Shown piece by piece: positions 56,056 to 64,000 of a stretch of DNA of 64,000 bases; within the stretch, counting starts at the first letter, position 1, and each line of letters begins with the position of its first letter. Below the pieces are notes generated by a model. It was not told the DNA's origin. It saw only the letters and a program-made list of their open reading frames with translations, and did no database searches. The stretch is taken from assembly GCF_003602095.1 (NCBI RefSeq), contig NZ_RAHH01000003.1, positions 124,001 to 188,000 of the forward strand. Reading direction: 5' to 3'. The position numbers and the translations under genes were made by a program. The DNA is from Rahnella woolbedingensis. GTDB taxonomy: Bacteria > Pseudomonadota > Gammaproteobacteria > Enterobacterales > Enterobacteriaceae.

Positions 56056-57591
56056 ATGGCCGATATTTCGTTATCTGACACAAAAACAGAAAAGCCAGGT
56101 GAATTCCTGCTGGAAATGAGCGGCATTAATAAATCATTCCCAGGCGTTAAGGCATTAGATAATGTGAATTTAAAAGTGCGTCCGCATTCCATCCATGCCC
56201 TAATGGGTGAAAATGGCGCAGGTAAATCCACATTATTAAAATGTCTGTTCGGAATTTACAGCAAAGACTCCGGTACGATTCTTTTTCAGGGACAGGAAGT
56301 TAATTTTAAAAGCTCCAAAGAGGCGCTTGAAAAAGGTGTGTCGATGGTGCATCAGGAATTAAACCTGGTGTTACAGCGTACCGTCATGGACAACATGTGG
56401 CTGGGACGTTATCCGACCAAAGGCATTTTTGTCGATCAGGACAAAATGTACAAAGACACCAAAGCGATTTTTGATGAGCTGGATATTGATATCGACCCGC
56501 GTGATAAGGTCGGTAAATTATCTGTATCTCAGATGCAGATGATCGAAATCGCCAAAGCGTTTTCCTACAATGCCAAAATCGTCATTATGGACGAACCGAC
56601 ATCTTCCCTGACGGAAAAAGAAGTGAACCATCTGTTCACGATTATCCGTAAGCTGAAAGATCGCGGCTGTGGCATTGTGTATATCTCTCATAAGATGGAA
56701 GAAATTTTCCAGCTGTGCGATGAGATCACTATTTTGCGTGACGGACAGTGGATTATCACCCAACCGCTGGAAGGCCTCGACATGGATAAAATTATTTCCA
56801 TGATGGTCGGCCGTTCACTGAGTCAGCGCTTCCCGGATCGTCAGAACGTGCCGGGTGAAGTGATCCTTGAAGTGCGTAATCTGACTTCACTACGTCAGCC
56901 TTCAATTCGTGATATTTCCTTTGATTTACACAAAGGGGAAATTCTCGGGATTGCCGGTCTGGTCGGCGCGAAGCGTACAGATATCGTCGAAACATTATTT
57001 GGCATCCGTGAGAAAGTTTCCGGCACCATTAAACTGCACGGCAAAAAAATTAATAATCACAGCGCCAATGAAGCCATTAACCATGGTTTTGCATTGGTGA
57101 CTGAAGAGCGTCGTTCCACCGGTATTTATGCGTATCTGGATATCGGTTTTAACTCGCTGATTTCGAACATCCGTCAATATAAAAATAAAGCCGGATTGCT
57201 CGACACCACCCGTATGAAAAGTGATACCCAATGGGTTATCGATTCCATGCGCGTGAAAACACCGGGGCATAAAACCAGTATTGGCTCTTTGTCTGGCGGG
57301 AACCAGCAAAAGGTCATTATCGGGCGCTGGTTATTAACCAATCCTGAAATATTAATGCTGGATGAACCGACGCGCGGGATTGACGTTGGCGCTAAATTTG
57401 AAATTTACCAGTTAATCACCGAGTTGGCTAAAAAAGAGAAGGGGATCATTATTATCTCCTCTGAAATGCCTGAGTTGCTGGGTATTACTGACAGAATATT
57501 GGTTATGAGTAATGGACAGGTTGCGGGTATTGTTGAAACAAAAACGACTTCGCAGAATGAAATATTACGCCTGGCTTCCTTGCATCTCTAA
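56056..57591 (+). CDS. mglA: Galactose/methyl-galactoside ABC ATPase MglA
   Basis: A 511-residue double ATPase. The first domain has [22 protein letters not shown] and [12 protein letters not shown]; the second has the degenerate Walker [10 protein letters not shown] typical of MglA/RbsA, then [15 protein letters not shown] and [13 protein letters not shown]. It lies 246 bp after mglB, the gap holding the stem-loop. 18 bp to mglC. Confidence 0.96.
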   Translation: MADISLSDTKTEKPGEFLLEMSGINKSFPGVKALDNVNLKVRPHSIHALMGENGAGKSTLLKCLFGIYSKDSGTILFQGQEVNFKSSKEALEKGVSMVHQELNLVLQRTVMDNMWLGRYPTKGIFVDQDKMYKDTKAIFDELDIDIDPRDKVGKLSVSQMQMIEIAKAFSYNAKIVIMDEPTSSLTEKEVNHLFTIIRKLKDRGCGIVYISHKMEEIFQLCDEITILRDGQWIITQPLEGLDMDKIISMMVGRSLSQRFPDRQNVPGEVILEVRNLTSLRQPSIRDISFDLHKGEILGIAGLVGAKRTDIVETLFGIREKVSGTIKLHGKKINNHSANEAINHGFALVTEERRSTGIYAYLDIGFNSLISNIRQYKNKAGLLDTTRMKSDTQWVIDSMRVKTPGHKTSIGSLSGGNQQKVIIGRWLLTNPEILMLDEPTRGIDVGAKFEIYQLITELAKKEKGIIIISSEMPELLGITDRILVMSNGQVAGIVETKTTSQNEILRLASLHL

Positions 57592-57609
57592 TTTTTAAGG
57601 GTTCTTATT

Positions 57610-58620
57610 ATGAAAGCATTAAATAAGAAAAGTGTGCTCACTTATTTAAAAGAGGGCGGAATTTATGTGGTACTGCTGGTCTTACTGGCCATTATTATCA
57701 TTCAGGATCCCAGCTTCCTCAGCCTGGTTAACTTAGGTAACATCCTTACTCAGTCTTCCGTACGCGTTATCATTGCGCTCGGTGTGGCAGGTCTGATTGT
57801 CACACAAGGTACTGACCTGTCAGCCGGTCGTCAGGTCGGTCTGGCAGCAGTCGTCGCGGCAACCATGCTGCAGGCGATGGATAACGTCAACAAGGTCTTC
57901 CCGCATCTGGACGTGGTACCGATCCCGCTGGTTATCCTGACCGTGTGTATCGTCGGTGCGCTGATCGGTCTGCTCAACGGGGTGATTATCGCTTACCTGA
58001 ACGTGACGCCGTTTATCACCACGTTGGGTACCATGATTATCGTCTACGGGCTTAACTCCCTGTATTACGACTATGTGGGCTCCTCGCCGATTGCCGGTTT
58101 TGACCCGGGCTTCTCCAAGTTCGCACAGGGCTTCATCCACCTGGGTGGCCTGAAGCTTTCCTACATCACCTTCTATGCGGTGATTGCTATCGCCTTCGTC
58201 TGGGTGCTGTGGAACAAAACCCGCTTCGGTAAAAACATCTTCGCTATCGGCGGTAACCCGGAAGCGGCGAAAGTGTCAGGCGTTAACGTACCGTTAAACC
58301 TGATCATGATTTATGCGCTGTCAGGGGTGTTTTATGCCTTCGGTGGTTTGTTGGAAGCAGGGCGTATCGGCAGTGCGACCAACAACCTGGGCTTTATGTA
58401 CGAACTTGATGCCATCGCAGCCTGTGTGGTCGGCGGCGTGTCATTCGCCGGTGGTGTGGGTTCTGTGGCAGGGGTGGTGACCGGTGTTCTGATCTTCACC
58501 GTAATCAACTACGGCCTGACCTACATCGGCGTTAACCCTTACTGGCAGTACATCATCAAAGGCAGCATCATCATTTTCGCGGTGGCGCTGGACTCTTTGA
58601 AGTACGCCAAGAAGAAATAA
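57610..58620 (+). CDS. mglC: Galactose/methyl-galactoside ABC permease MglC
   Basis: A 336-residue inner-membrane permease with eight to ten helices. Parts GVAGLIVTQGTDLSAGRQVGLAAVVAATMLQ, NGVIIAYLNVTPFITTLGTMIIVYG and GNPEAAKVSGVNV match E. coli MglC closely. Last gene of mglBAC. Confidence 0.96.
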   Translation: MKALNKKSVLTYLKEGGIYVVLLVLLAIIIIQDPSFLSLVNLGNILTQSSVRVIIALGVAGLIVTQGTDLSAGRQVGLAAVVAATMLQAMDNVNKVFPHLDVVPIPLVILTVCIVGALIGLLNGVIIAYLNVTPFITTLGTMIIVYGLNSLYYDYVGSSPIAGFDPGFSKFAQGFIHLGGLKLSYITFYAVIAIAFVWVLWNKTRFGKNIFAIGGNPEAAKVSGVNVPLNLIMIYALSGVFYAFGGLLEAGRIGSATNNLGFMYELDAIAACVVGGVSFAGGVGSVAGVVTGVLIFTVINYGLTYIGVNPYWQYIIKGSIIIFAVALDSLKYAKKK

Positions 58621-58639
58621 ACTGCTCCGCAGTAAAACA

Positions 58640-58665
58640 AAAGGGCGCTTCGGCGCCCTTTTTGC
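58640..58665 (+). terminator. Intrinsic terminator after mglBAC
   Basis: AAAGGGCGC (58640-58648) pairs with GCGCCCTTT (58653-58661) around a TTCG tetraloop, then T-run. Confidence 0.92.
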
Positions 58666-58757
58666 GTAACTATGGCTTTCACAACTTCAATCTATAATTT
58701 ATCAGGCGCGAATAAGATGAAAATAATGTCTTTTGAAAATGAAGGAGCATTCTGTAA

Positions 58758-59645
58758 ATGAGTATAGAGATGGATATGAAAGTTCTGCGGGCGATACATT
58801 TACTCAGTACTTCCGGCAGCGTGACAAAAACTGCGGAAATCTTGCAAGTGACTCCGGGTGCGGTGAGTTATTTGATTAATAAAGCAAGAAAATCAACAGG
58901 ATCTGCATTGTTTTTCCGCACACGCGACGGCATGAAACCCAATACTCTGGCTCTCGAACTCAGTCAGCGCTATCTGGGAGTGGCGGAACAATTCTCTGAA
59001 GGGAATATGCAAAAGTCCTTAAACGAAAGGACGATTGCCCTGAGTACTTACTCATTGTTCGAGTTGTTACTGTCGATCACTTTGCTGAATACGACCAAAT
59101 TGAACTTCAGCAGGTCGTCTCATGATGATGCAGAACGCCTGATGAAGCTGCGCAATAAAGAGGTCGATATCGATATTGGTTCCCGGCTTGCCGTCGACAG
59201 TTCAATTGTTCAGCTAAAACTCTTTTCATCGGATTTAGGCGTGCTGGTCAGTAAAAATCATCCCACTATAAAAGAGACGTTCACCATGGATGACTGGCAC
59301 CAGAACCGGCACATTATCTGGTCCCGTGGTATGCAATTTATCAGCGACAATATGGAACTGACGCACAGTTTTCGAGCGTTGTTCGACCAGCAGGAAATTG
59401 CTTTCGTAGCGAGCAGTTCGCTGAATGTGACTGCGCTGTGCGCGTACAGTGATCTGGTCATTCTTATACCTTTGCTTATCGGGAAAAAAGTTGAACCGCT
59501 TTTCCCGGTTAAAGCATTGCCGTTGCCTGCTGAGATGCGGATGAGTTTTGAATGTTATGTACACTATCATCACTCTTTTGCCAAAAATGAAAACTTCCAT
59601 CAGCTGTTATCTGAGATCCAGAAAGTGACACAGAATCAAAATTAG
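58758..59645 (+). CDS. LysR-type regulator, first of three tandem paralogs
   Basis: A 295-residue LysR-type regulator. DNA-binding part LRAIHLLSTSGSVTKTAEILQVTPGAVSYLINKARKSTGSALFFRTRDGMKPNTLALELSQRY. The effector domain includes the motif VDIDIGSRLAVD shared by all three neighbours, and WHQNRHIIWSR. GAAGGAG precedes the ATG. No structural gene is near it, so its target is unknown. The VDIDIG motif suggests the NodD/NahR-like branch; that placement is inference. Confidence 0.87.
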   Translation: MSIEMDMKVLRAIHLLSTSGSVTKTAEILQVTPGAVSYLINKARKSTGSALFFRTRDGMKPNTLALELSQRYLGVAEQFSEGNMQKSLNERTIALSTYSLFELLLSITLLNTTKLNFSRSSHDDAERLMKLRNKEVDIDIGSRLAVDSSIVQLKLFSSDLGVLVSKNHPTIKETFTMDDWHQNRHIIWSRGMQFISDNMELTHSFRALFDQQEIAFVASSSLNVTALCAYSDLVILIPLLIGKKVEPLFPVKALPLPAEMRMSFECYVHYHHSFAKNENFHQLLSEIQKVTQNQN

Positions 59646-60429
59646 TCCCGGGGATTAATCGACGTGGTAAAGGTCATTAGTTTGCGATGTGAGCTGTCGT
59701 GGCGGGCGTTAATTCTACGTAATCATTAATATTTTTCCATACGATATGGCATTGAGGAGCTAGCTGGTGGCACCAGGATGCCTCCCTGATGCTCCCGGGC
59801 GGCACAGTTCCTGCATTTTTATCTTGCGCCCGTTAATTTTCCGGGTTGAATAAATCAAGGCAGACGAAATACATGGCTGAAAGCTATGAAATCCTCTAAC
59901 TTTTAAGTGAAAGAAAAAATGGCCCCGGCCAGGGGGCATGGTTTGCATTTAAATTTAAATGTATTTTTGAAATTAAATGAATAACCATCTCATTACTTTC
60001 AAATATTCCGATGGAGATACTGTTTCTGCGGTACGTCCCGGAGTTCATCTGCCACTCTGTTATTATCTCATTCATAAATTCTGTCTGAAATCGCTTTTTA
60101 GAATGAAAGTGATTCAACACTACGTGCGTTGCAGGTTTTTTATCTTTTTGATTGAAATTATGTGTATTCAATTATTTTAAATTAGCATTTGAGTTTTTCT
60201 GAAAGTACGCATAACCACATAAAATGAAAGGAGTTTAATATTTTAAATCACTATAAATGGTCTCTGGTTCCTGTGCAGGTATTTATATGCATTGTGAAAA
60301 TCAATGGGTGGTATTATATTCATAGTATAAGTTTTTTTAAGCATTATGTTATGAGCTTACTTGATAATATTTTGTATGTGCAATCTCCAGGCTAAGCGAA
60401 GTTTATACCAATCCTTTCTGGGGTAATGC
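59646..60429. other. Long AT-rich intergenic region between two LysR genes
   Basis: 784 bp with no convincing gene. The short open frames here (for example near 59977-60180) have no ribosome site or family likeness. It contains a palindrome ATTTAAATTTAAAT at 59948-59961 and a GC-rich stretch around 59920-59936. The length and AT content suit a long regulatory region, perhaps bound by H-NS-type silencers, or decayed genes. Confidence 0.5.
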
Positions 60430-61347
60430 ATGAGAAACAAAATCGAATTTAGGTTTTTAAAGATAATTAATATCCTCGTGATGACGGGAAGTGTCACGAA
60501 GACAGCACAGTTACTTAATCTTACACCTGGCGCGATAAGCTATTCACTGAAGATATTAAGAGGCATGACAGGTGAGCATCTTTTTATCAGAACGCGTCAT
60601 GGAATGAAACCTGACACTACGGCTCTTGAATTAAGCCAGAGGTATGAGATATTCGCTGCAGGTAATGTGAAAAATGATAGTAAGTGGAATATGGAAACAA
60701 AAAGTGAGCTCAGGTTCATGACATTTTCATTAGTGGAAATGTTATTAGCTGATTCTGTATTTTGCTTAAAGAACATCGAGCCTCTGTATCGTTTCATTTT
60801 TTTGACTTACGCACCCGGTATCCATGATCGTATGAATCATCTTATAAACGGAACGGTTGATATCGATATCGGTGGTAGTTTGCCTCCGGACAGGCAGATC
60901 AGCCGGATAAAACTTTTCACCTCAAAGGTTTCATTGTTGGTGGGAGTGAATAACACATCATTACCTGATTTACTGACCGTTGATGATTTGCAAAAAACAC
61001 GACATGCTATCTGGTCTGTTATGATGGATTATTATTCAGATAATATCTTGAGTTCAGTGAAAAATAATGAATATTTGCAAGGCCGGGATGTGGCTATTAT
61101 TTCAGGTAGCATAGTTAATATGGTTGCATTTTGTGCGAGCACTCAATGTGTAATGCTGATCCCTGATATATTTGTCCCGATGCTGATAAAAAAATTCCCG
61201 GTTAAAAGGCTTTCACTGCCTGATGAACTTGATATTAATTACGACTGTTATATGCATTTCAATACAAGGCTTATCGATGATAATAAAGCAGCTCTCTATC
61301 TGAATGACATCGTGGAAGGATTGAAAGTATATAGCCATTCCTTCTAG
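60430..61347 (+). CDS. LysR-type regulator, second of three tandem paralogs
   Basis: A 305-residue regulator with the same plan: LKIINILVMTGSVTKTAQLLNLTPGAISYSLKILRGMTGEHLFIRTRHGMKPDTTALELSQRY, and later VDIDIGGSLPPDRQISRIKLF and TRHAIWSV. The coding sequence is strongly AT-rich compared with mglC. The start ATG at 60430 is in a short purine-poor context. Function unknown. Confidence 0.85.
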   Translation: MRNKIEFRFLKIINILVMTGSVTKTAQLLNLTPGAISYSLKILRGMTGEHLFIRTRHGMKPDTTALELSQRYEIFAAGNVKNDSKWNMETKSELRFMTFSLVEMLLADSVFCLKNIEPLYRFIFLTYAPGIHDRMNHLINGTVDIDIGGSLPPDRQISRIKLFTSKVSLLVGVNNTSLPDLLTVDDLQKTRHAIWSVMMDYYSDNILSSVKNNEYLQGRDVAIISGSIVNMVAFCASTQCVMLIPDIFVPMLIKKFPVKRLSLPDELDINYDCYMHFNTRLIDDNKAALYLNDIVEGLKVYSHSF

Positions 61348-61396
61348 TTGTTGTTGTGCCATAAGGTAGATTCGTAAGTTCTTTTTTGGTGATAAA

Positions 61397-62269
61397 ATGA
61401 ATGACATTAGTATAAAAAAACTTCAAGTGGTTAATGCATTGATTGAAAATGGCAGTGCAACGAATGCCGCAAAGATGTTAAATATATCCCCATCATCAAT
61501 AAGCTACACATTAAAAAAGTTACAGGATCAGTTGGGCGTCCCTCTTTTTCGACGAGAGAAAGAAGGATTGAAACCGAATGTCGAGGCTTATTCACTTCAG
61601 GAGCAATACAATGAAGTGATGGGGCTGAATACCACCCGTAAAACCTTTATTATTACAACCTATGCTTTAGTTGAATTTCTGCTGGCTGATTACATTCATG
61701 ACTTTATCCGCGAGAAAACGCTTCACTTCGTGCCAATGGATGTTTGTGAAAATGAGCGGTTGCGTAAACTGAAACACCGGGAAGTCGATATTGATATTGG
61801 CGGCAGGTTACCTGAAGATGTTTCCATCATATCAGAGCGGTACCTTTATTCTGATATGTGCATTCTTGTCAGGGAAAACCATCCTTCGATTAAAAATAAG
61901 TTTACGCTGGAAGACTGGCATCAAAATCAGCATCTTCGCTGGCAGCGTGACCGGGGCAGCATCAGCAATATGGTTGATGGCGTTGACGCTTCGGAGCGGT
62001 ATTTTAATGAGCGTGACATTGCCTGGGAAAGCCCCAATTTACTGACATTGGCTTATTTATGTTCGGGGAGCGATCATATTATGATGGTTCCTGAGGTTTT
62101 TACCAAATCACTTATTTCTATGCTTCCACTTAAATCATTTGTACCACCGCCATCCTTCGAAATGAAATTCAAGTGTTATCTCCATTATCATCGTGCGCTT
62201 GAAAAGAAAATCAGTTCTCTGGGCCTTTATAATATTTTTAATACTCACTTAGATGACGTTTTAACTTAA
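61397..62269 (+). CDS. LysR-type regulator, third of three tandem paralogs
   Basis: A 290-residue regulator: KKLQVVNALIENGSATNAAKMLNISPSSISYTLKKLQDQLGVPLFRREKEGLKPNVEAY, then VDIDIGGRLPEDVSIISERYLYSDMCILVRENHPSI and WHQNQHLRWQR. It lies 49 bp after the second paralogue and 61 bp before the LuxR-type gene, so these three genes are probably co-transcribed. Function unknown. Confidence 0.85.
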   Translation: MNDISIKKLQVVNALIENGSATNAAKMLNISPSSISYTLKKLQDQLGVPLFRREKEGLKPNVEAYSLQEQYNEVMGLNTTRKTFIITTYALVEFLLADYIHDFIREKTLHFVPMDVCENERLRKLKHREVDIDIGGRLPEDVSIISERYLYSDMCILVRENHPSIKNKFTLEDWHQNQHLRWQRDRGSISNMVDGVDASERYFNERDIAWESPNLLTLAYLCSGSDHIMMVPEVFTKSLISMLPLKSFVPPPSFEMKFKCYLHYHRALEKKISSLGLYNIFNTHLDDVLT

Positions 62270-62330
62270 TTTCTTTGGTTATATATGCCCGGACAATGTT
62301 TCATTGGGCATTTTAACAGGAGCAGTGACC

Positions 62331-62927
62331 ATGGCAAACATACTTATTTTTAGTCGAAACTTATTTCTCGCAAATGCACTAAACGCGCTTTGCTGCCAGA
62401 TAAAAAACTCAGAGAGTTCGAATGTCATTATCTGTCACTCCTATAGAAAGATGATCTCTGAAATTAAAGATGTCGATTATCTGATCTACGATGATGAGGA
62501 CGGTCTGTGGCTGACTATTAGAAAGTTTTTATTTATACGCGGCGTTAATCCTAACGTACGCTTGCTGTCAATGAAAAATGGTCTTGAATGTGACTTTCAT
62601 CATTTATACCGAAGCGCAAAGTCGGATGGCAAAAATTTTAAAAAGATGGAAGTTGACGTTATTAAAGAACGACTGATAAGTGTGTTGTGGAGAAATAAGT
62701 CGGGTTGTCAGAAAGATGATTTCGTTTCAGATAATGAAATAGAATGGCTAACGGCAAGTGAAAATCGCGTCCTGAAATATATCCTAAAAGGATATAAGAA
62801 TAATGAAATATCCAATCATTTATCAATAAATGAAAAGTCCGTCAGTTTACACAGGCGTAATATTTATAAAAAAACAAATGTGCGCAATGTTACCAGTCTG
62901 TGGAAAGTATTTATTCAAGCTGAATAA
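62331..62927 (+). CDS. LuxR-type regulator with degenerate receiver
   Basis: A 198-residue protein. Residues 1-120 look like a receiver fold without the canonical acidic pair and lysine (NILIFSRNLFLANALNAL, DYLIYDDEDG). Residues about 139-196 form a LuxR-type helix-turn-helix (LTASENRVLKYILKGYKNNEISNHLSINEKSVSLHRRNIYKKTNV). The start ATG at 62331 has ACAGGAG upstream; a longer frame from 62304 is not needed. The plan resembles RcsB/FimZ-like or RcsA-like regulators that work without phosphorylation. Targets unknown. Confidence 0.85.
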   Translation: MANILIFSRNLFLANALNALCCQIKNSESSNVIICHSYRKMISEIKDVDYLIYDDEDGLWLTIRKFLFIRGVNPNVRLLSMKNGLECDFHHLYRSAKSDGKNFKKMEVDVIKERLISVLWRNKSGCQKDDFVSDNEIEWLTASENRVLKYILKGYKNNEISNHLSINEKSVSLHRRNIYKKTNVRNVTSLWKVFIQAE

Positions 62928-62987
62928 TAATTATAAAGCACCAGTCCAGGGAATGTTGAGATTAATGTCATATGGCTATAACTTTTG

Positions 62988-63016
62988 CGGCAGTGAATAT
63001 TCCCACTGCCGTTTTT
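62988..63016 (+). terminator. Intrinsic terminator after the LuxR-type gene
   Basis: CGGCAGTG (62988-62995) pairs with CACTGCCG (63004-63011), followed by TTTTT. It closes the regulator island transcript. Confidence 0.88.
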
Positions 63017-63202
63017 AATATATTTATGTTGTCTGGATAAGAGGGGGCGTTGATTTTAATGATGTAACCTTTTCGACAGTTCACATGCTTTTACTTCTTT
63101 TTACACTTCTCTGACAGGGGATGATCACTTTCAGTTTATTTCAATTAGCATTTCAAAATTATGCAGATGTTTTCTGAGAAATATTCAGTGATAATGCTTC
63201 TG

Positions 63203-63288
63203 TAATATTGATAAATACAGCCATCCATTGGCGCGTAGGCTCCATTATCCGATTTGGCATCACATTCTCCTGTGTGATGCCTTTTTTT
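63203..63288 (+). ncRNA. Candidate small RNA ending in an orphan terminator
   Basis: GGCATCACA (63256-63264) pairs with TGTGATGCC (63273-63281), and seven T follow: a strong rightward terminator. The previous transcript already ends at 63016, and no reading frame lies between. sanA ends toward it from the other strand. A rightward small transcript of up to about 90 nucleotides, perhaps starting after a TAATAT box at 63203, would explain it. The promoter is weak by eye. I do not recognise the sequence. Confidence 0.35.
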
Positions 63289-63321
63289 ATGGTGTTTTTA
63301 TGGTGTTTTTATGGTGTTTTT
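63289..63321. repeat. Three tandem copies of an 11-bp unit
   Basis: ATGGTGTTTTT is repeated three times in a row (63289, 63300, 63311) directly after the orphan terminator. It is AT-rich slippage-type sequence; no function is evident. Confidence 0.8.
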
Positions 63322-63489
63322 ATGACTTTTTAGTATCCCATGTCATTTGAGAATTATTTTTTTGCTAAAAGGCTAATTTATTAAAGTGGATCTCAACGGA
63401 TGAGTGGGCGCTTTGCAAAGCAGAGACCCTGCCGCATTGGATGTAGAAGAGCGGGGCGACGGTCGATAGAGGTATTTTGTTGCAGGGCG

Positions 63490-64000
<511 letters not shown>

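Noticed and set aside
59977-60180. Small open frame in the gap between LysR genes
   Set aside because: No ribosome site, no family likeness and an overlapping minus-strand frame of similar quality.
63289-63321. Tandem repeats as a CRISPR array
   Set aside because: The 11-bp units are directly adjacent, with no spacers and no cas genes.

Overview
The window looks like a chromosomal segment of a gamma-proteobacterium of the order Enterobacterales. Protein similarity to Escherichia coli is high for many genes (OmpX, RhtA, EptB, YbiT, Tsx, XapA/XapR, GsiABCD, FolE, YeiB, GalS, MglBAC, SanA). The accessory content and extragenic repeats fit the Yersiniaceae, perhaps Rahnella or a relative. That genus guess is inference from memory; no search was run. 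I recognised no rRNA, tRNA, CRISPR array, prophage or complete insertion sequence.

Layout. 0.4-2.3 kb: an ECF sigma factor, its RskA-like anti-sigma factor and a secreted fasciclin protein. 2.5-4.4 kb: rhtA and ompX. 4.5-8.9 kb: a periplasmic molybdenum oxidoreductase, its cytochrome b and a small exported protein, facing a two-component system across a CusR/HprR-type palindrome. 9.1-10.8 kb: eptB. 11-16 kb: a membrane-anchored EEP-fold phosphohydrolase, a LysR regulator, a stand-alone leuCD pair and a probable haloacetate dehalogenase. 16.1-22.3 kb: the choline-glycine betaine locus betT/betIBA. 22.3-25.8 kb: elaA, a LysR regulator facing a YdcZ-type transporter pair, and a RES-Xre toxin-antitoxin pair. 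26-28.8 kb: tsx and ybiT. 29-32.3 kb: an AT-rich type VI secretion islet with hcp, a membrane-acting effector candidate, a second internally deleted effector copy and three related immunity candidates. 32.3-46 kb: moeAB, a very short DeoR-type protein, a xanthosine locus flanked by two paralogous transporters, and iaaA-gsiABCD. 46.1-46.6 kb: a broken PemK/MazF-like toxin gene. 46.8-58.6 kb: formaldehyde detoxification genes, folE, yeiB, galS and mglBAC. 58.7-62.9 kb: three tandem LysR paralogs and a LuxR-type regulator. The right edge cuts sanA, which has an unusual Ala-rich tail.

How the parts fit. Two stretches resemble two separate E. coli regions: rhtA-ompX...ybiT...moeAB-iaaA-gsi, and yeiG-folE-yeiB-galS-mglBAC...sanA. 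They meet near 46.0-46.8 kb, where the broken toxin gene and a GC-rich palindrome lie. Galactose control is visible: galS and mglB each carry a Gal-type operator next to a CRP-type site. Nucleoside uptake and salvage are represented by tsx, xapA/xapR and the TsgA-like transporters.

Most notable items: the Hcp-effector-immunity islet with an exactly in-frame 128-codon deletion in its second effector copy; the divergent Mo/cytochrome b cassette with its two-component system; the sigma/anti-sigma/fasciclin module, which recalls the mycobacterial SigK regulon; the four-regulator island before sanA; and a possible small RNA between two terminators near 63.2 kb.
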